Both the position numbers and the translations under genes were made by a program. Shown in pieces: positions 45,435 to 53,039 of a stretch of DNA of 64,000 nt (position 1 is its first letter; each line of letters opens with the position of its first letter). The notes under the pieces were generated by a model. That model saw nothing but the letters and a program-made list of their open reading frames with translations, was not told where the DNA came from and did not search any database. The DNA is from Macrococcus carouselicus (GTDB lineage Bacteria; Bacillota; Bacilli; Staphylococcales; Staphylococcaceae), in NCBI RefSeq assembly GCF_004359515.1, contig NZ_SCWD01000003.1, positions 1-64,000 of the forward strand, written 5' to 3'.

Positions 45435-45571
45435 ATAAATTCCTCCTTAAAATTTAATTAGATTACGCTATACAATAATTTCATCATACCCCAGGCAGGT
45501 ATTTTATATTTTCTCTATTTTTTTATTTAACCAATCAATTATCTTACTTAATTCATTGTATCTACTGCTGA

Positions 45572-46003
45572 TTAACAGTTACATTGACCTGGAACACAAT
45601 TACATTGCACTTCGTCAACTGCATTCTTTTTTTTCATTTCTAATACTTCTTCTAATTCTTCTATGTCTCTAAAACTTAATGTTGATTTTGAAATTAAATC
45701 TGCAATTATTTTTCCAACGTCTTTACTACATATATTATTGAAAGTTTGTTCAAGCGTACTTTTAAGAAAATCACTTTCCTTTAAATCAGTTGAATAAATG
45801 TATTTATTGCCGTCCTTTTCTGTGTTTAATACACCTTTATCAACAAGTCTGCCAATAAGTGTTTTGGTCGTGGCCGGTTTCCAATTCTTTTTATTTTCTA
45901 TAATATCTCTAATGTCTTTACTCGTAGTTTTGTTTTGTGCCCAAACGACCCGCATGACTTCCCACTCGGAGTCTGTGATATTTGAATCAATTGCTTTGGT
46001 CAT
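45572..46003 (-). CDS. copY: CopY-type copper-responsive repressor
   Basis: 143 residues from ATG at 46003 (AGAGGTG site; longer frame rejected). The N-terminal BlaI/MecI/CopY winged helix (ITDSEWEVMRVVWAQ, WKPATTKTLIGRLVDKG) is followed by a dimer helix and a C-terminal CNCVPGQCNC, the CxCx4CxC Cu/Zn switch of CopY. Cu(I) displaces zinc and releases the DNA. Lies behind copB. Confidence 0.92.
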   Translation of the reverse strand: MTKAIDSNITDSEWEVMRVVWAQNKTTSKDIRDIIENKKNWKPATTKTLIGRLVDKGVLNTEKDGNKYIYSTDLKESDFLKSTLEQTFNNICSKDVGKIIADLISKSTLSFRDIEELEEVLEMKKKNAVDEVQCNCVPGQCNC

Positions 46004-46111
46004 ATTTTCACCTCTAAATTTTTCAAGTATTTTTAAGATGTCTTTCATATTTCATACAGTAAAGAATTAAAATACCGACTATCCTTAAGTAAGGATTTGT
46101 CGGCATTTATT

Positions 46112-48160
46112 TTATTCTACTTCAAATCTATGAAGTAACTGCGCATTGATTGCAACGATGATTGTACTGAGACTCATCAAAATCGCACCTACAGCCGGAC
46201 TGAGTATTATCCCCCAAGGCGCCAGCACCCCTGCTGCCAATGGGAGGGCAATCACGTTATATCCGGTTGCCCAGATCAGATTCTGTACCAATTTATTATA
46301 TGTTCTTTTGGACAGGCTGAATATTGCAAGAATATCTTTCGGATTACTATCAACGAGAACGATGTCTGCACTATCCATCGCGATATCTGTGCCTGCACCC
46401 ACTGCGATACCAACATCTGCTTTAGTCAATGCCGGTGCGTCATTGATTCCGTCACCTGTCATTGCAACAACCAAACCACGTTCTTGGATTTCTGTCACTT
46501 TATCTGCTTTCTCATCGGGCATTACTTCAGCATAGACTTCATCAATTCCAATTTGTTCTGCGACATAATTTGCGACTTTTTGGTTATCTCCGGTCAACAT
46601 TATAGCTTTAATATTTCTCTTATGCAGCTGTTCTATTGTCTGCTTAGAACTTTCCTTAATCTTATCTGCCAGTGCAATGGCACCTGCTAATTCTTCGTTT
46701 ACCAAAAGAAAAACTACCGTCTTACCTTGTTCTGACCATTTATTAAAGTTCTTATCGTCAAAATCTATTTTTTGTTTACGTACATATCCCGGACTCACTA
46801 CTTTGACTTGTTTATCATCAATCGTCCCTTCAATTCCTACACCAGTAATTGAATTGAAATTTGACATTTCAAACAATTCAAGTTCTTTTAACTTGGCTTC
46901 ATTGAGTATACCTCTCGCAATAGGGTGTTCCGAGTCATTTTCTATTGTTGCTGCATAACTTAAAAGGATATTTTCGTCAATATTATTGAAAGTCTGTATA
47001 TCTGTAACACCAAATTTACCCTCAGTCAAAGTACCCGTCTTATCGAAGATCACAGCGTTAATTTTACGAGCCTTTTCAAACTGTGGACGTTTTCGAATTA
47101 ACAAACCGTGCTTTGCAGCAAGTGATGTAGATACTGAAATAACCAACGGCGCTGCCAGACCTAAAGCATGAGGACAAGCAATAACCAAAACTGTTACCAA
47201 TCTTATGATAGCAGTATCTATAGTTGCTCCAATACTTATCCAAGCGATAAATGTGATAATACCGGCAGCTAAAGCGATATAGAATAACCATTTAGCTGCT
47301 TTATTAGTTACATCCTGAGTTTTCGATTTAGTACGTTGTGATTCTCTAACCATATCTATAACTTGTGTCAGATAAGATTCATTCATCAGTTTCTCTACTT
47401 CAATAGTGAGAGAACCTTCTCTGTTTATTGAACCTCCAATGACCTCGTCATCAACGGATTTTTCAACTGGAACAGATTCACCCGTTAACATTGATTCATC
47501 AACTTGCGACTTTCCTTTAACGATTTTACCATCCAGCGGCATTTTTTCTCCGGGTTTTACTAATAGTAAATCACCCGCTTTAATATCATCAATCTGAACT
47601 TCTTCTGTTTCACCATTTTCAGTGATACGGTTTGCCGTATCAGGCATTAATGATGCGAGGGATTCCAGAGCCTTGGAAGCATTGTTAATAGCTCGCATTT
47701 CAATCCAATGTCCCAGAAGCATGATTAATACAAGAGTTGCCAGCTCCCAGAACATTTCTTCCCCATTGAATCCAAAAACAACTGCCATACTATAGAGGTA
47801 AGCGACAGAAATCGCCATTGCTATTAATGTCATCATGCCTGGTTCTTTGTTTTTCAATTCATCGTAAGCGCCCTTAATGAATGGCCAACCCCCGTAGAAA
47901 TAAACGAACGTGGCCAACGCTGCCACAATATAAATATCTCCAGTAAATTGCCAATCCACACCTATGAAATTTTGAATCATCGGAGATAGAAGTACAATTG
48001 GAATTGTGAATATCAGGATAATGAAGAATTTATTTCGAAAATCTGTTACCATATGCGCATGATGATCGTGTCCGCTATGATTATGGGATTCGTGGCTCTC
48101 CTCATGGTTATGATGACTTTCTTCGTGCTCAGCATGATTATGATTATCTTCTTTATTCAT
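46112..48160 (-). CDS. copB: CopB-type copper-exporting P1B ATPase
   Basis: 682 residues. The N-terminus is His-rich (HNHAEHEESHHNHEESHESH). No HMA domain. The pump has LTGESVPV, CPH in VIACPHALGLAAPL (the P1B-3/CopB motif), DKTGTLTEG and GDGINDAPAL. CopB exports copper or silver and in staphylococci occurs on mobile islands with copL and mco. Two CopY operators lie upstream. Order: copB-copY-copZ. Confidence 0.94.
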   Translation of the reverse strand: MNKEDNHNHAEHEESHHNHEESHESHNHSGHDHHAHMVTDFRNKFFIILIFTIPIVLLSPMIQNFIGVDWQFTGDIYIVAALATFVYFYGGWPFIKGAYDELKNKEPGMMTLIAMAISVAYLYSMAVVFGFNGEEMFWELATLVLIMLLGHWIEMRAINNASKALESLASLMPDTANRITENGETEEVQIDDIKAGDLLLVKPGEKMPLDGKIVKGKSQVDESMLTGESVPVEKSVDDEVIGGSINREGSLTIEVEKLMNESYLTQVIDMVRESQRTKSKTQDVTNKAAKWLFYIALAAGIITFIAWISIGATIDTAIIRLVTVLVIACPHALGLAAPLVISVSTSLAAKHGLLIRKRPQFEKARKINAVIFDKTGTLTEGKFGVTDIQTFNNIDENILLSYAATIENDSEHPIARGILNEAKLKELELFEMSNFNSITGVGIEGTIDDKQVKVVSPGYVRKQKIDFDDKNFNKWSEQGKTVVFLLVNEELAGAIALADKIKESSKQTIEQLHKRNIKAIMLTGDNQKVANYVAEQIGIDEVYAEVMPDEKADKVTEIQERGLVVAMTGDGINDAPALTKADVGIAVGAGTDIAMDSADIVLVDSNPKDILAIFSLSKRTYNKLVQNLIWATGYNVIALPLAAGVLAPWGIILSPAVGAILMSLSTIIVAINAQLLHRFEVE

Positions 48161-48189
48161 TTCTTTCCCCTCCTATATTATAATAAGAT

Positions 48190-48230
48190 TACAACTGTAA
48201 TCGATTTATTAACTTGAGTTTACATTTGTA
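48190..48230. promoter_or_regulatory. Two CopY operator boxes
   Basis: TACAACTGTA (48190-48199) and TACATTTGTA (48221-48230) both match the cop box TACANNTGTA. They lie 30 and 61 bases upstream of the copB start, spaced 31 bases centre to centre, as in Enterococcus cop promoters. Confidence 0.93.
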
Positions 48231-48360
48231 ATCGTTATTTGTCAAGCTGTTAATTTACTAAGTTTATTATAAAAAATATATGTGCAGAAACTATCCACTA
48301 CGTGTATTTAAAAACTAAATAAAAATAAATTAACTGCTACTCTGTGATTTAACATTGAAT

Positions 48361-48412
48361 TAAAAATGCAGATTCCACAACACTTAATAGCATTGGGTAA
48401 TCTGCATTCAAT
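48361..48412 (-). terminator. Terminator after cueP
   Basis: AATGCAGATT...AATCTGCATT stem of about 10 bp with a 25-base loop, directly after the cueP stop on the minus strand. Confidence 0.55.
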
Positions 48413-48416
48413 AATA

Positions 48417-48923
48417 TTATTTAAGCTGTAAATCTGTCAGACAGGTGCTGTCATTCTCAAAAGTTGAAAAATTAGATTCAACTTTTTTTCCATCATAATT
48501 AATTTCTAAAGAGTAATTTTTATCTCTTGGCAGCCAAAAATCCAAAAAACCATTCTTAAGGGTAGTCAACTTCTCATCAACGTGAACTTCTCCATCTTCA
48601 TCTGTAATTTTTACATCCATCTCTTCATTCATCAGCTCTCCCTGACAACCTGTTAAGCTATGAAATTCACAAGGATGTGTATCTGAGATGTATGGTGCAA
48701 TAGATACAAAAAATTCATCGTCTGGCAAAGTATAGACATTCTCATCTCCACTATCTTTAACAATAAGTGTTTTATCATTTATAGATGCTGATTCTACAAT
48801 ATTACTAGCGCTTAATTCCGAAACCATTTCTTTAATATTTGATTCGTTCGATGCTGAGTCATCACTACAACCTGTTAAAATAAAGATTACGCCCATCAAA
48901 ACTGGCATTAAATATTTTTTCAT
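48417..48923 (-). CDS. cueP: CueP-like copper-binding lipoprotein
   Basis: 168 residues from ATG at 48923 (AAGGAGG site). Lipobox IFILTGCSDD, then the CueP domain with CEFHSLTGCQGEL and a late TCLTDLQL; the cysteines and His are the copper-binding residues of CueP. In enterobacteria CueP is the periplasmic copper store kept reduced by Dsb/Scs thiol proteins. Here a CcdA-like electron carrier gene lies directly upstream, which would fit the same role, but that gene is truncated. Confidence 0.88.
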   Translation of the reverse strand: MKKYLMPVLMGVIFILTGCSDDSASNESNIKEMVSELSASNIVESASINDKTLIVKDSGDENVYTLPDDEFFVSIAPYISDTHPCEFHSLTGCQGELMNEEMDVKITDEDGEVHVDEKLTTLKNGFLDFWLPRDKNYSLEINYDGKKVESNFSTFENDSTCLTDLQLK

Positions 48924-49032
48924 CCAGATTCCTCCTTGATTTTTAATTTTAACAATAATTTTTAAACAAATTTTATAATAATATGTCATTTCTATGAAAG
49001 TTATATAAACAAGTCATTTAATGTATTCATAA

Positions 49033-49683
49033 TTAGAATCCTTGAAAATCTCCAAAGTACGGCTGCAGCCAAATGATAATCTGAGTCAATCCATCCAAAT
49101 ACAGAAGTACACCCATTAATATCATGATGACCCCACCTACTTTCATAATCGTATTCGAGTATTTCAGCATCCAGTGTGTACGAGATACCAAAAAGCTCAA
49201 TATAAAGAATGGAATTGCAAAGCCCAGACAGTAAATAACCATTAACATTAAAGCATCGTTTGGTGCACTGGCACTCATTGCGAAAATAGCTCCGATAATC
49301 GGTCCATTGCACGGCGTCCATCCGGCACCAAAAGCCATACCTATTAAAGTTGAACCTAAAAATCCTGACGGTCTGTTTTTAAATTTTAATTTCCTCTCTT
49401 TCATCAAGAAATTAAAATTAAGCACGCCGGTAATGATAAGCCCGAAGAAAATAATCAAGATTGAACCCAGTTGTCTGATTAGAGTCGCATGTTCAATCAA
49501 TATTCCGCCTAAAAAGGACGTGCCAAACCCCAGGGCTATATAGAATAAGCTGAATCCCACAAGAAAGAAAAGTGTGTGGAATATTGCGCGTGCATTGAAT
49601 TTTTGATTTTCTACTTCATTATAACTCATTCCTGTTATGTAAGAGATAAAAGCAGGAAATACTGGAAGAACTGTTGCAGAAGA
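49033..49683 (-). pseudogene. ccdA: CcdA-like thiol:disulfide electron carrier, N-terminus lost
   Basis: From TVLPVFPAFISYITGMS onwards the protein matches CcdA through [47 protein letters not shown] and LGFAIPFFILSFLVS to the stop at 49033. The usual first helix with its redox SPC cysteine is absent. The open frame does run on to 49779, but those 30 residues are the antisense of the transposase stub. One of the two active cysteines is therefore missing, and electron transfer should be lost. Confidence 0.8.
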
Positions 49684-49774
49684 AATAGCTTTATCAAAGC
49701 AAAAAGATTTCGAGAACCAGTCGAATAAATCTGATTCTAAAAAGTCAAAACTCAAGAGGTATTTCAATGAATAA
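49676..49774 (+). pseudogene. C-terminal stub of the Tn552-type transposase
   Basis: A plus-strand frame reads EEIALSKQKDFENQSNKSDS then KKSKLKRYFNE and stops at 49774, overlapping the ATG of the transposition ATPase by 8 bases (ATGAATAA). This hydrophilic tail and overlap are what the end of a p480/TniA transposase upstream of p271/TniB should look like. Everything before it is replaced by ccdA sequence. Confidence 0.65.
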
Positions 49775-50579
49775 ATCAAAGAAGTTTATTGAAACAAAAG
49801 AATATAAAAGATTTGCAGAGTTTTGTGATGCGTGTATCAAATATAAATATATAGGTATTTGTTATGGTCTGCCAGGTGTAGGAAAAACATTATCCTCAAG
49901 GTATTATTCAAATTGGGACTCTATCCAAAAACAAATAGCCTATAAAAACGCAAAGGAAATCGGTGCGAATGCAGATGAAAAGATTCTTGATGCTAGAACG
50001 ATTTTTTATACAGCCCCAGCAGTACGGGCTACTAAAATGACAGATGAAATTCATAGTATTGGAACTAGAATGGGTATGGTTAGAACTATGTATAAAGTAC
50101 TTAACAGAGGTGAAGAAGAAGAGTATTCTACTAGTTCGTTTGAAGAAATTGACCTGATTATTGTTGATGAGATAGATCGACTAAAAGTGCAAAACTTAGA
50201 GCAACTAAGGGATATATATGATCGAAATGATATAGCAATGATATTAATCGGAATGCCTGGAATTGAAAAGAGATTGGCTCGATATCCCCAACTCTATTCT
50301 AGAATTGGATTTGCTCATGAATTTGATAAACTCAGTAAAGATGAAACCCATCATATCTTGGAGTTTAAATGGGAAGAACTAGAACTTTCTATAAAACTTG
50401 AGGACTTTTCCGATTATGAGGCAATAACTAGCATCATAAAGATTACTGGAGGAAATTTTAGACTTATACAAAGATTGTTCACTCAAATTGAAAGGATACT
50501 TGAAATTAATAATCTTGAAACCATAACAACAGAGGTTGTTGAAGCTGCACGAGACAGTTTAGTAATCGGAATCAAGTAA
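49767..50579 (+). CDS. Transposition AAA+ ATPase, TniB/Tn552 p271-like
   Basis: 270 residues, the length of Tn552 p271. Walker A GLPGVGKTLSSRYYS near 35, Walker B IDLIIVDEIDRLK near 130, sensor 1 IAMILIGMPGIEKRL and sensor 2 GGNFRLIQRLF. It belongs to the TniB/TnsC/MuB class that chooses target DNA and activates a DDE transposase. The partner transposase is deleted, so it is an orphan. AAGAGGT precedes ATG. Confidence 0.88.
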   Translation: MNKSKKFIETKEYKRFAEFCDACIKYKYIGICYGLPGVGKTLSSRYYSNWDSIQKQIAYKNAKEIGANADEKILDARTIFYTAPAVRATKMTDEIHSIGTRMGMVRTMYKVLNRGEEEEYSTSSFEEIDLIIVDEIDRLKVQNLEQLRDIYDRNDIAMILIGMPGIEKRLARYPQLYSRIGFAHEFDKLSKDETHHILEFKWEELELSIKLEDFSDYEAITSIIKITGGNFRLIQRLFTQIERILEINNLETITTEVVEAARDSLVIGIK

Positions 50580-50582
50580 GCA

Positions 50583-50619
50583 TTAAAAAGCTATCTTTTA
50601 AAAGGAGATAGCTTTTAAT
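50583..50619 (+). terminator. Terminator after tniB
   Basis: AAAAAGCTATCT(TTTA)AAAGGAGATAGCTTTTAATA hairpin. Confidence 0.8.
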
Positions 50620-50625
50620 AATTTA

Positions 50626-50716
50626 TAGTGCAAAATAGCGCTTAAAAACAGGCGTAAAATAGCGTCTTAAGTGACATCCTTTTACCGTATGCACTATTTT
50701 GTGTGTAAAACGGTCG
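50626..50716 (-). repeat. Tn552-like transposon end (right-type)
   Basis: AGTGCAAAATAGCGC, GGCGTAAAATAGCGTC and TTAAGTGACA end at 50676. The reverse complement begins TGTCACTTAAGACGCTATTT and partly matches the left-type end at 38598, so 38598-50676 may be an inner 12-kb element carrying the copper genes and tniB. The following 40 bases (CTTTTACCGTATGCACTATT...) repeat those at 38852. Confidence 0.65.
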
Positions 50717-50755
50717 TTTATTATACTTTAATAAACCTATCTGATAATACAATAT

Positions 50756-51613
50756 TTAGAAATTAAACAAGCCATGGTTATCTAATTCAGATATATAATC
50801 ATCTATTAATTTTTCATGTCCTAATAATTTCGCATTTTTATAATTTCTAATATCAGCTTTTTTATATGTTTTATAATCTTTGAACTCTACTAAATATAAA
50901 ATTCCTGTATATCCATATTCATTTCTAAATATTTCATATTTATTTATAGCTTCTTTAAATTGGTCTATATAACATAATAAAAAATACTTATATATTTTAC
51001 TTAATGAAATCATATGTTCTTCTATTAAGTTTAAAACATCTAAATCTTTAGTTTGCTGCTTTAAATCTTTCAAAACTACAAGTTTCCATTTAAATGAACC
51101 ATTAATTAAAATGTCTGGACATATATATATTTTTGAATGATGTTTTTCTTCTTCATCTATAAATTGTTTATATTTGTGTATAGGTAAAGCATAATGCTGT
51201 GTATAATTCCGTAAATCCCACAAAAGTCTATATGTAAAACTAGAGTCATATTCATTAGATGTTAACTTTTTAAAGTTTATATATTCAACAGAATTTTTAG
51301 TGTAATTTTCTGCAATATTTTCCTCTACCCTATCTATAAATAGCCTTGCCATTGCTAAATAATTTAAAAGGTAACGATTAGATTGATAATTAACTTCTGA
51401 TTGTTCTTGGTCATTCAACTTTCCAATATATTCTAAGAGTTCTTTTGCATTTTCTTTTACCATAGAATAAACAATCTTCGTATTATTGATCTTACTAAAA
51501 GTCTTGTAAACTTTAGATAGCATATCTTCGTCTTGTGTACTTAAAAAATTACGTCCTATCATATTTTTATCACCATTTTTATCTATAATATATTCTATAA
51601 TTTGTTTTATCAT
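50756..51613 (-). CDS. Orphan cargo protein with HEPN-like RNxxxH motif
   Basis: 285 residues, all-helical look, lysine- and tyrosine-rich, no signal or membrane segment. Near residue 135 it has LLWDLRNYTQHYALPI: the RNYTQH fits the Rx4-6H motif of HEPN ribonuclease/toxin domains and sits in a helix in the right way. GAGGAG lies 7 bases before ATG. It is alone between the inner transposon end and the outer tniB stub, in the most AT-rich part of the island. HEPN proteins often act in abortive infection or toxin-antitoxin systems; no antitoxin or nucleotidyltransferase partner is visible. Assignment to HEPN is inference from one motif. Confidence 0.55.
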   Translation of the reverse strand: MIKQIIEYIIDKNGDKNMIGRNFLSTQDEDMLSKVYKTFSKINNTKIVYSMVKENAKELLEYIGKLNDQEQSEVNYQSNRYLLNYLAMARLFIDRVEENIAENYTKNSVEYINFKKLTSNEYDSSFTYRLLWDLRNYTQHYALPIHKYKQFIDEEEKHHSKIYICPDILINGSFKWKLVVLKDLKQQTKDLDVLNLIEEHMISLSKIYKYFLLCYIDQFKEAINKYEIFRNEYGYTGILYLVEFKDYKTYKKADIRNYKNAKLLGHEKLIDDYISELDNHGLFNF

Positions 51614-51661
51614 GAAACTTCTCCTCTGAGTTATTTATAATATAATATTAGCTAATACATT

Positions 51662-51748
51662 GATATTATAGAAATTAATAATCTGGATAAAATAAGTGTT
51701 GGAATGGTTGAAGCTGCAAGAGATAGTCTTGTAATAGGAATTAATTAA
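51662..51748 (+). pseudogene. C-terminal stub of a second TniB-like ATPase
   Basis: The frame DIIEINNLDKISVGMVEAAR DSLVIGIN ends at 51748 and closely matches the last 28 residues of the intact tniB (EINNLE..., VVEAARDSLVIGIK). It is followed by a hairpin (51750-51783) and the outer right terminus. So the outer element once had its own transposition genes. Confidence 0.85.
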
Positions 51749-51749
51749 A

Positions 51750-51783
51750 CAGATGAGAGCTAGTGTATATTCTAGCTCTCATT
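51750..51783 (+). terminator. Terminator near right end of island
   Basis: GATGAGAGCTAG/CTAGCTCTCATT hairpin followed by TATT; like the one after the resolvase. Confidence 0.6.
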
Positions 51784-51798
51784 TATTATGTAAATATA

Positions 51799-51832
51799 TT
51801 CTCATTTATCAAATAAAATCACAAGGGTGAGG
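51799..51832 (-). repeat. Right terminal inverted repeat plus target duplication
   Basis: 51799-51823 is the inverted partner of 32613-32637 (22 of 25). AGGGTGAGG (51824-51832) repeats the bases at 32604-32612. Confidence 0.88.
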
Positions 51833-52116
51833 ATATCGTACTGGCCGCTGAAAGAGAGCTGCTGGAGGAAACGGGTTACACAGGGCAAGGCAGACTCATC
51901 GGCACCATGATGCCGAATCCTGCCATCCAGACTAATCGCTGCTATACCGTATTGATAGAAGAGACTGTTAATACGGGTCAGGATTCACCAGATGATTTTG
52001 AAGAGATTGAGACTATTCTGCTGTCTTCAGAAGAAGTGAAGCATGCTATTCGGTGCGGCGAAATGCAGAATGCACTTCATATCACTTCACTCTATCAGTA
52101 CGAGCTGCAACTTTAG
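51833..52116 (+). pseudogene. 3' half of the split Nudix hydrolase gene
   Basis: Continues the frame broken at 32612: DIVLAAERELLEETGYTGQG completes the Nudix box, then MMPNPAIQTNRCYTVLIEE and an acidic C-terminal segment to the stop at 52116. An internal ATG at 51907 could start a shorter product, but without the catalytic residues. Base composition is like the chromosome, not the island. Confidence 0.92.
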
Positions 52117-53039
52117 AAAAACTTATTTCTCCGGTCTGCTTTTGTATTCAGAAGGTCTCCTATCCAGCCCTTACTCTTCAAGTAGATATAAATACCATAT
52201 GTCACTGCAAGCATCGACAATAAAGCCATCAAGTAACCGAACTTCCAGTCGAGTTCCGGCATATGTTTGAAATTCATTCCCCATATCGCGCCGAGCAATG
52301 TAGCAGGTGCGAAGAGTGCAGTAAATATCGTCAATGTCTTTGTAATTTCGTTCCCCCGGTAGGACGATACCAGGTTTTCAAAATCAAGGAGTGCATCGAT
52401 TTCCTCTTCATAAGCGTTGATCAGGAAGCGGGCGCGCTCAACCCGTGATTCCATCTGATGGTAGTATTTGCTCTCTGTGATCTCTTTCCCGAATGCTTCT
52501 TCTGTCATCATAAAGAGTTCTTTGACAGTCACGACCTGTGATTTGCAGAGCAGCAGCTGATGATCTGCCTCAGCCACCTCATCCAGAATCTTGATGTTGT
52601 TACGGTCCTTGACTTCCCATAATATATCGTGGAGCTTATATTCAAACTCATCAATCTGTTCCATGTAAGAATTAGTTGTATTCTTGAGGATGATATAAAA
52701 CGTCTCTAAGGCAGAACGCTTACTGTTATCGCTCAGCAGCTCTTCTTCTGTATAGCAGAGCATGGCTGGCACATCAATATTCATGAGGATAAGATCTTTC
52801 TCATCCAGATAGAACTGAAAATCAGTATAGTCATCTTCAGCTTCAAGGCTCTGTTCATAGATATGAGAGCCCCATAATGCTTTGTGGTTCTCCCTTGTCT
52901 CAATGTGCAGAAGATTGCCGGTCATACTGATGATTTCATTTACTCTTTCGGTCCACGTCTGATCCACGACTGGTATGTCTTCTATCCGTTCTGATTTTTT
53001 GCTCCAGCTGCCATCGTGATAATGATAGATTGTTCTCAT
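52113..53039 (-). CDS. corA: CorA-like magnesium transporter
   Basis: 308 residues: a soluble N-terminal domain with long helices, then two C-terminal membrane helices with the signature GMNF in LGAIWGMNFKHMPEL and a basic tail (KADRRNKFF). CorA channels bring in Mg2+ (also Co2+, Ni2+). Its ATG overlaps the end of the permease gene downstream-to-upstream by 4 bases, so it is probably the last gene of that operon. Confidence 0.9.
   Translation of the reverse strand: MRTIYHYHDGSWSKKSERIEDIPVVDQTWTERVNEIISMTGNLLHIETRENHKALWGSHIYEQSLEAEDDYTDFQFYLDEKDLILMNIDVPAMLCYTEEELLSDNSKRSALETFYIILKNTTNSYMEQIDEFEYKLHDILWEVKDRNNIKILDEVAEADHQLLLCKSQVVTVKELFMMTEEAFGKEITESKYYHQMESRVERARFLINAYEEEIDALLDFENLVSSYRGNEITKTLTIFTALFAPATLLGAIWGMNFKHMPELDWKFGYLMALLSMLAVTYGIYIYLKSKGWIGDLLNTKADRRNKFF

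Larger units (their letters stand above)
32613..51823. mobile_element. 19.2-kb composite Tn552-like resistance island
   Basis: The outer ends are inverted repeats: left TGTGATTTTACTTGTTAAAT, right (reverse complement) TGTGATTTTATTTGATAAAT, with 22 of the first 25 bases identical. The island is flanked by a 9-bp direct repeat AGGGTGAGG (32604-32612 and 51824-51832). Deleting the island and one repeat restores an intact Nudix gene. It contains a Tn552-type resolvase near the left end and a tniB/p271-type stub near the right end. In between lie fosB, cad, cop/mco/cueP genes and an intact internal tniB. By eye it is much richer in A+T than both flanks. No full transposase remains, so it is probably not self-mobile. 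The three bases ACA beside the repeat also match, so a 12-bp repeat with shorter ends is formally possible. Confidence 0.9.

Noticed and set aside
49679..49779. Intact CcdA starting at 49779
   Set aside because: The first 30 residues are hydrophilic, lack the SPC helix, and are the antisense of a frame that overlaps tniB in the manner of a transposase end.
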